Assembly: GCF_003330845.1 (NCBI RefSeq)
Contig: NZ_CP026121.1
Span: 7,917,501-7,981,500 of the forward strand
DNA length: 64,000 bases
Direction: 5' to 3'
Source of the DNA: Streptomyces sp. Go-475
GTDB taxonomy: Bacteria > Actinomycetota > Actinomycetes > Streptomycetales > Streptomycetaceae
Under the pieces are notes generated by a model. The model saw only the letters and a list, made by a program, of their open reading frames with translations, had not been told where the DNA came from and ran no database searches. Positions 60,291 through 64,000 of the stretch are shown here, in pieces. Position numbers and translations under genes: made by a program. Numbering within the stretch: the first letter of the stretch is position 1; each line of letters opens with the position of its first letter.

Positions 60291-60414
60291 CTGAGGGAGC
60301 GGGCCGCTGAGGCGCTCCGCACGGTCCGGTCGGGGCGCTACCGGCGGCAATGGCCCGCCCGTACCACCGACCGTCACTCCCTCCCTGAACCCGCCTACGG
60401 CAAGGGAAACGCCA

Positions 60415-61266
60415 GTGAAACTGCTACGAGTCGGCGCCCCCGGCGAAGAGCGGCCCGCTGTCCGCACCGACGACGGCCGGCTGCTGGACCTGTCCTCCGT
60501 GACCTCCGACGTTGACCGCGCGTTCCTCGCCTCGGACGGCATCGACCGTGCCCGTGCCGCGGTCGCGGCAGGAGCCCTCCCCGTTCTGGACGCTGACGGC
60601 CTGCGGATCGGCCCGCCCGTCGCACGCCCTGGCAAGATCGTCTGCATCGGCCTGAACTACCGGGACCACGCCGCCGAGACCGGCGCCGCGATCCCCGAGC
60701 GGCCGGTGGTGTTCATGAAGGACCCGGGGACCGTGGTCGGGCCCTACGACGAGGTACTCGTTCCGCGCGGCTCGGTGAAGACGGACTGGGAGGTCGAGCT
60801 CGCGGTCGTCATCGGCCGCCGGGCGCGGTACCTGGACGGCGCCGAGGCCGCTCGGTCCGTCATCGCCGGGTACGCGATCAGCCATGACGTCTCGGAGCGT
60901 GAGTTCCAGCTGGAGTACTCCCCGCAGTGGGACCTCGGCAAGTCCTGCGAGACCTTCAATCCGCTCGGCCCGTGGCTGGTCACCGCCGACGAGGTCGGCG
61001 ACCCGCAGGACCTCGGGCTGCACCTGAGCGTCAACGGCGTGAAGCGGCAGGACGGGCACACCCGGGACATGATCTTCCCGGTCGACCACATCGTGGCGTA
61101 CCTGAGTCAGTACATGGTCCTGGAGCCGGGCGACGTGATCAACACGGGGACGCCCGCGGGCGTGGCCCTCGGTCTGCCCGGCACTCCCTACCTCCGCCCC
61201 GGCGACACCGCCGAACTCTCCGTCGACAGGCTCGGCAGCCAGCGCCAGACCTTCGGCCAAGCGTGA
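60415..61266 (+). CDS. Fumarylacetoacetate hydrolase-family protein (probable 2,4-diketo-3-deoxy-L-fuconate hydrolase)
   Basis: A 283-residue FAH-fold enzyme. After a variable 60-residue N-terminus, the catalytic domain shows [38 protein letters not shown], the metal-binding [14 protein letters not shown] (two Glu), [14 protein letters not shown] and [16 protein letters not shown]. In L-fucose and L-rhamnose non-phosphorylative pathways a member of this family splits 2,4-diketo-3-deoxy-L-fuconate into pyruvate and lactate; the neighbouring L-fuconate dehydratase and SDR support that role. Start is GTG 60415 with AAGGGA nine bases upstream. First gene of the catabolic operon. Confidence 0.9.
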   Translation: MKLLRVGAPGEERPAVRTDDGRLLDLSSVTSDVDRAFLASDGIDRARAAVAAGALPVLDADGLRIGPPVARPGKIVCIGLNYRDHAAETGAAIPERPVVFMKDPGTVVGPYDEVLVPRGSVKTDWEVELAVVIGRRARYLDGAEAARSVIAGYAISHDVSEREFQLEYSPQWDLGKSCETFNPLGPWLVTADEVGDPQDLGLHLSVNGVKRQDGHTRDMIFPVDHIVAYLSQYMVLEPGDVINTGTPAGVALGLPGTPYLRPGDTAELSVDRLGSQRQTFGQA

Positions 61267-61277
61267 AAGGCACCCCC

Positions 61278-62615
61278 TTGACTGCCATCTCAGCCCGGAT
61301 CACCGCGGTCGACACCTACGACGTCCGCTTCCCCACCTCGCGGGAGCTGGACGGTTCCGACGCGATGAACCCGGACCCCGACTACTCCGCCGCCTATGTC
61401 GTGCTGCGCACCGACGCCGGTGACGGGCTCGAGGGCCACGGTTTCACCTTCACCATCGGACGCGGCAACGATGTGCAGGTCGCCGCGATCGGCGCCCTGC
61501 GCCACCACGTCGTGGGCCGCTCCGTCACGGAGCTGTGCGCCGACCCGGGCTCACTCAGCCGCGACCTGATCGGTGACAGTCAGCTGCGCTGGCTCGGCCC
61601 CGAGAAGGGCGTGATGCACATGGCGATCGGCGCGGTCGTGAACGCCGTGTGGGACCTGGCCGCCAAGCGCGCCGGCCAGCCGCTGTGGCGGCTGCTCGCC
61701 CACGCCGAACCGGAGTGGCTGGTCTCCCAGGTCGACTTCCGCTACATCGCCGACGTCCTCACCCCCGAGGACGCACTCGCTCTCCTGCGCGAGGGCCGCG
61801 CGGGGCTCGACGAGCGCGAGGCCGTGCTGGTGAACCGCGGATACCCGGGCTACACGACCTCGCCCGGCTGGCTCGGTTACTCCGACGACAAGCTCACCCG
61901 GCTGGCCAAGCAGGCGGTCGCCGACGGGTTCACCCAGATCAAACTGAAGGTCGGCGCGGACCTGGAGGACGACGTCCGGCGCCTGCGCACGGCCCGTGCC
62001 GCCGTCGGTGACGGCATTCGCATCGCCATCGACGCCAACCAGCGGTGGAACGTGGACGAGGCGATCCAGTGGACCGACGCGCTCGCCGCCTTCGACCCGT
62101 ACTGGATCGAGGAGCCCACCAGCCCCGACGACATCCTCGGACACGCCGCCGTCCGTGAAGCGGTCGCGCCGGTGAAGGTGGCCACCGGCGAACACGTGCA
62201 GAACCGCGTCGTCTTCAAGCAACTCCTCCAGGCCGGCGCCCTCGACGTCCTCCAGATCGACGCCGCCCGAGTCGGCGGGGTCAACGAGAACCTGGCCATC
62301 CTGCTGCTCGCCGCGAAGTTCGGGGTGCCGGTGTGTCCGCACGCCGGCGGGGTGGGGCTGTGCGAGCTGGTGCAGCACCTGTCGATGTTCGACTACCTGG
62401 CCCTGTCCGGTACCACCGAGAACCGGGTCATCGAGTACGTCGACCACCTCCACGAGCACTTCACCGTGCCCGTGGTGATGCGCGAAGGGCACTACACCGC
62501 GCCCCTCGCACCGGGTTTCTCCGCCATGATGAAGGAGGAGTCCATCGCCGAGTACCGCTACCCGGACGGGACGTTCTGGGTCGCCGACCGCGCCGGACGG
62601 GAGGAGGTGGCATGA
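61278..62615 (+). CDS. L-fuconate dehydratase (enolase superfamily)
   Basis: A 445-residue mandelate-racemase-subgroup dehydratase that converts L-fuconate to 2-keto-3-deoxy-L-fuconate. The N-terminal capping domain has [20 protein letters not shown], nearly a signature of this enzyme. Barrel residues in order: general base Lys in [15 protein letters not shown], metal ligands in [21 protein letters not shown] and [10 protein letters not shown], and the His of [15 protein letters not shown]. The length agrees with characterised FucD proteins. The start is uncertain: TTG 61278 has AAAGG upstream and gives [17 protein letters not shown] 61263 overlaps the previous gene by four bases. It overlaps the SDR gene by four bases (ATGA). 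Confidence 0.92.
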   Translation: MTAISARITAVDTYDVRFPTSRELDGSDAMNPDPDYSAAYVVLRTDAGDGLEGHGFTFTIGRGNDVQVAAIGALRHHVVGRSVTELCADPGSLSRDLIGDSQLRWLGPEKGVMHMAIGAVVNAVWDLAAKRAGQPLWRLLAHAEPEWLVSQVDFRYIADVLTPEDALALLREGRAGLDEREAVLVNRGYPGYTTSPGWLGYSDDKLTRLAKQAVADGFTQIKLKVGADLEDDVRRLRTARAAVGDGIRIAIDANQRWNVDEAIQWTDALAAFDPYWIEEPTSPDDILGHAAVREAVAPVKVATGEHVQNRVVFKQLLQAGALDVLQIDAARVGGVNENLAILLLAAKFGVPVCPHAGGVGLCELVQHLSMFDYLALSGTTENRVIEYVDHLHEHFTVPVVMREGHYTAPLAPGFSAMMKEESIAEYRYPDGTFWVADRAGREEVA

Positions 62616-63385
62616 CCGGGCTGTCAGGCCTCAGAGCCCTCGTCACCGGCGGCGGGTCCGGCATCGGACTGGCCACAGCCCAGACGCTGGCCGCGCAGGG
62701 CGCGGCGGTGGCCGTGCTCGACCTGGAACCGTCCGGAGTGCCGGAGCCGCTGCACGCCCTCAAGGCCGACGTCGGCGACGACACCTCGGTCCGCCGCGCC
62801 GTGGAGGAAGCGGCCGAGCGGCTCGGCGGCCTGGACATCCTCGTCAACAACGCGGGCATCGGCGCCGTCGGCACCGTCGAGGACAACCCCGACGAACAGT
62901 GGCACCACGTCCTGGACGTCAACGTCCTCGGCCTGGTGCGCACCTCCCGCGCCGCCCTGCCGTACCTGCGACGCGCAGCCACCGCCCGTCCGGGCACCGC
63001 GGCCATCGTCAACATCTGCTCGATCGCGGCCACGGCCGGACTCCCGCAGCGCGCCCTGTACTCCGCCAGCAAGGGCGCCGTGCTGTCCCTCACCCTGGCC
63101 ATGGCCGCCGACCACGTCCGCGAGGGAATCCGCGTCAACTGCGTCAACCCGGGCACCGCCGACACCCCCTGGGTGGCCCGGCTCCTGGACGCCGCCGACG
63201 ACCCCGAGGCGGAACGTGCCGCCCTGAACGCACGCCAGCCGATCGGCCGCCTGGTCACCGCGGACGAAATCGCGGCGGCCGTGGTCTATCTGGCGTCCCC
63301 GGCCGCCGGCTCCGTGACCGGTACCGCCCTCGCCGTCGACGGCGGCATGCAGGGGCTCAGGCTCCGCCCGGCGGCCGGCTCATGA
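62612..63385 (+). CDS. SDR-family oxidoreductase (probable 2-keto-3-deoxy-L-fuconate dehydrogenase)
   Basis: A 257-residue classical short-chain dehydrogenase. The cofactor motif is [18 protein letters not shown] at residues 10-27, followed by [10 protein letters not shown] and the catalytic [21 protein letters not shown], with Tyr and Lys in YSASK. The C-terminal [20 protein letters not shown] and DGGMQG are typical. An Asp after the second strand (VLDLEP) predicts NAD rather than NADP. In this pathway an SDR oxidises C4 of 2-keto-3-deoxy-L-fuconate; that assignment rests on context. A strong GGAGGAGG precedes ATG 62612, which overlaps the dehydratase stop by four bases. Confidence 0.92.
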   Translation: MTGLSGLRALVTGGGSGIGLATAQTLAAQGAAVAVLDLEPSGVPEPLHALKADVGDDTSVRRAVEEAAERLGGLDILVNNAGIGAVGTVEDNPDEQWHHVLDVNVLGLVRTSRAALPYLRRAATARPGTAAIVNICSIAATAGLPQRALYSASKGAVLSLTLAMAADHVREGIRVNCVNPGTADTPWVARLLDAADDPEAERAALNARQPIGRLVTADEIAAAVVYLASPAAGSVTGTALAVDGGMQGLRLRPAAGS

Positions 63386-64000
63386 GGACGACGCCCCTGG
63401 GCGGCACCGGTGTCCGCGTCACCGAGCTGTCGTTCGGGGCCGCGGGCATCGGAAACCTCTACCGCCCGGTCACAGCCGAGGCGGCCTTCGCCGCCGTGGA
63501 CGCCGCCTGGGACGCGGGCATCCGCGCCTTCGACACCGCGCCCCACTACGGGCTCGGCCTGTCCGAGCGCCGCCTGGGCACCGCGCTGTGCGACCGCCCC
63601 CGGGACACGTACACCGTGTCCACGAAGGTCGGACGGCTGCTGGAGCCGAATCCGCGGGGCGGCGCGGGCGACGACCTCGCGCACGGCTTCGCCGTCTCCG
63701 ACACCCATCGGCGGGTCTGGGACTTCAGTGCCGACGGCGTACTGCGCTCCCTCGAAGCCAGCCTGGACCGCCTCGGTCTGGACCGCGTCGACATCGCACT
63801 CCTGCACGACCCCGACGACCACGCCGAGCAGGCCCTCACCGAGGCGTATCCGGCGCTGGAGCGGCTGCGTGCCGAAGGTGTCGTCAAGGCGATCGGCATC
63901 GGAACCAACCAATGCGCGCTGCCCGCCCGCTTCCTGCGGGAGACCGACATCGACGTGGTCCTGCTCGCCGGCCGCTACACCCTGCTGGAACAGGAGGGGC
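63382..64000 (+). CDS. Aldo/keto reductase, probable L-fucose dehydrogenase (cut by window end)
   Basis: The first 206 residues of an aldo/keto reductase; the gene continues beyond the window. The catalytic tetrad is visible: Asp and Tyr in RAFDTAPHYGLGLSER, Lys in YTVSTKVGRLLE and His in VDIALLHDPDDH. The PLGGTGVRVTELSFGAAGIG start is typical of the family. L-fucose dehydrogenases of this family oxidise L-fucose (and often D-arabinose) to the lactone, the first step of the pathway whose later enzymes precede this gene. It overlaps the SDR stop by four bases. The lactonase expected next is not in the window. Confidence 0.87.
   Translation, partial: MRTTPLGGTGVRVTELSFGAAGIGNLYRPVTAEAAFAAVDAAWDAGIRAFDTAPHYGLGLSERRLGTALCDRPRDTYTVSTKVGRLLEPNPRGGAGDDLAHGFAVSDTHRRVWDFSADGVLRSLEASLDRLGLDRVDIALLHDPDDHAEQALTEAYPALERLRAEGVVKAIGIGTNQCALPARFLRETDIDVVLLAGRYTLLEQEG

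Noticed and set aside
59911..60322. Several 75-125 codon frames on both strands in the fucose-locus intergenic region
   Set aside because: None has a ribosome-binding site, a conserved-looking sequence or a domain, and they overlap each other.
1..64000. CRISPR arrays, tRNA or rRNA genes, integrase with attachment sites, prophage
   Set aside because: No regularly spaced repeats, no tRNA-like cloverleaf and no phage structural or recombinase gene was recognised by reading; dedicated scans (tRNAscan, CRISPR finders) could not be run.

Overview
The window reads as chromosomal DNA of a Streptomyces-type actinobacterium. Base composition is very GC-rich with strong third-position GC. Starts are often GTG and genes often overlap by ATGA. 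Content is typical: an Hrd-type sigma factor, many TetR/LacI/GntR/LysR regulators, Tat-exported glycosidases and a bacterial expansin. No tRNA, rRNA or CRISPR array was seen.

0-31.9 kb is mostly intact housekeeping and metabolic genes. These include a PEBP protein, the sigma factor, a CapA-like phosphatase, archease, a coupled DJ-1/PfpI and GlxA-type regulator pair, and a pyruvyl transferase with an FAD oxidoreductase. Then come a phosphoribosyltransferase, TerC, a CoA-transferase broken by a one-base deletion behind a PucR-like regulator broken by a stop, and a four-gene molybdo-hydroxylase operon facing its TetR regulator across two palindromic operators. An FMN reductase/TetR pair with its own tandem operators follows, then a LacI regulator, an aldehyde dehydrogenase, thioredoxin, a disulfide oxidoreductase, an ABC-F ATPase behind a possible leader peptide, deformylase, a PepSY membrane protein, a TPR protein and pirin.

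31.9-41 kb starts with about 1 kb lacking a recognisable gene but holding a 206-bp fold-back element. Next are an MFS pump and MpaB-like oxygenase facing a TetR gene across two operators, a response-regulator remnant, and an ABC exporter/two-component operon with a 26-bp palindrome upstream.

41-54.7 kb is a decaying accessory region. It holds remnants of an IS1182-like transposase, an amino-acid deaminase, an MFS transporter, two GH29 alpha-L-fucosidases, LarE and possibly a second transposase. Intact genes lie among them: LacI, a GH42 beta-galactosidase, an MMPL transporter, an expansin-like protein and a Tat-exported GH29 alpha-L-fucosidase.

54.9-64 kb looks like an L-fucose uptake and oxidation locus. 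A binding protein, ATPase, permease and GntR regulator are transcribed leftward. A fumarylacetoacetase-family hydrolase, L-fuconate dehydratase, SDR and aldo/keto reductase (cut by the window end) are transcribed rightward. This fits release of fucose by the fucosidase, import, and non-phosphorylative conversion to pyruvate and lactate. A palindrome like ACATCCGATGT sits at similar distances downstream of predicted -10 boxes at the fucosidase, transporter and catabolic promoters, so I propose it as the operator of the GntR protein. That regulon is the most interesting inference here.
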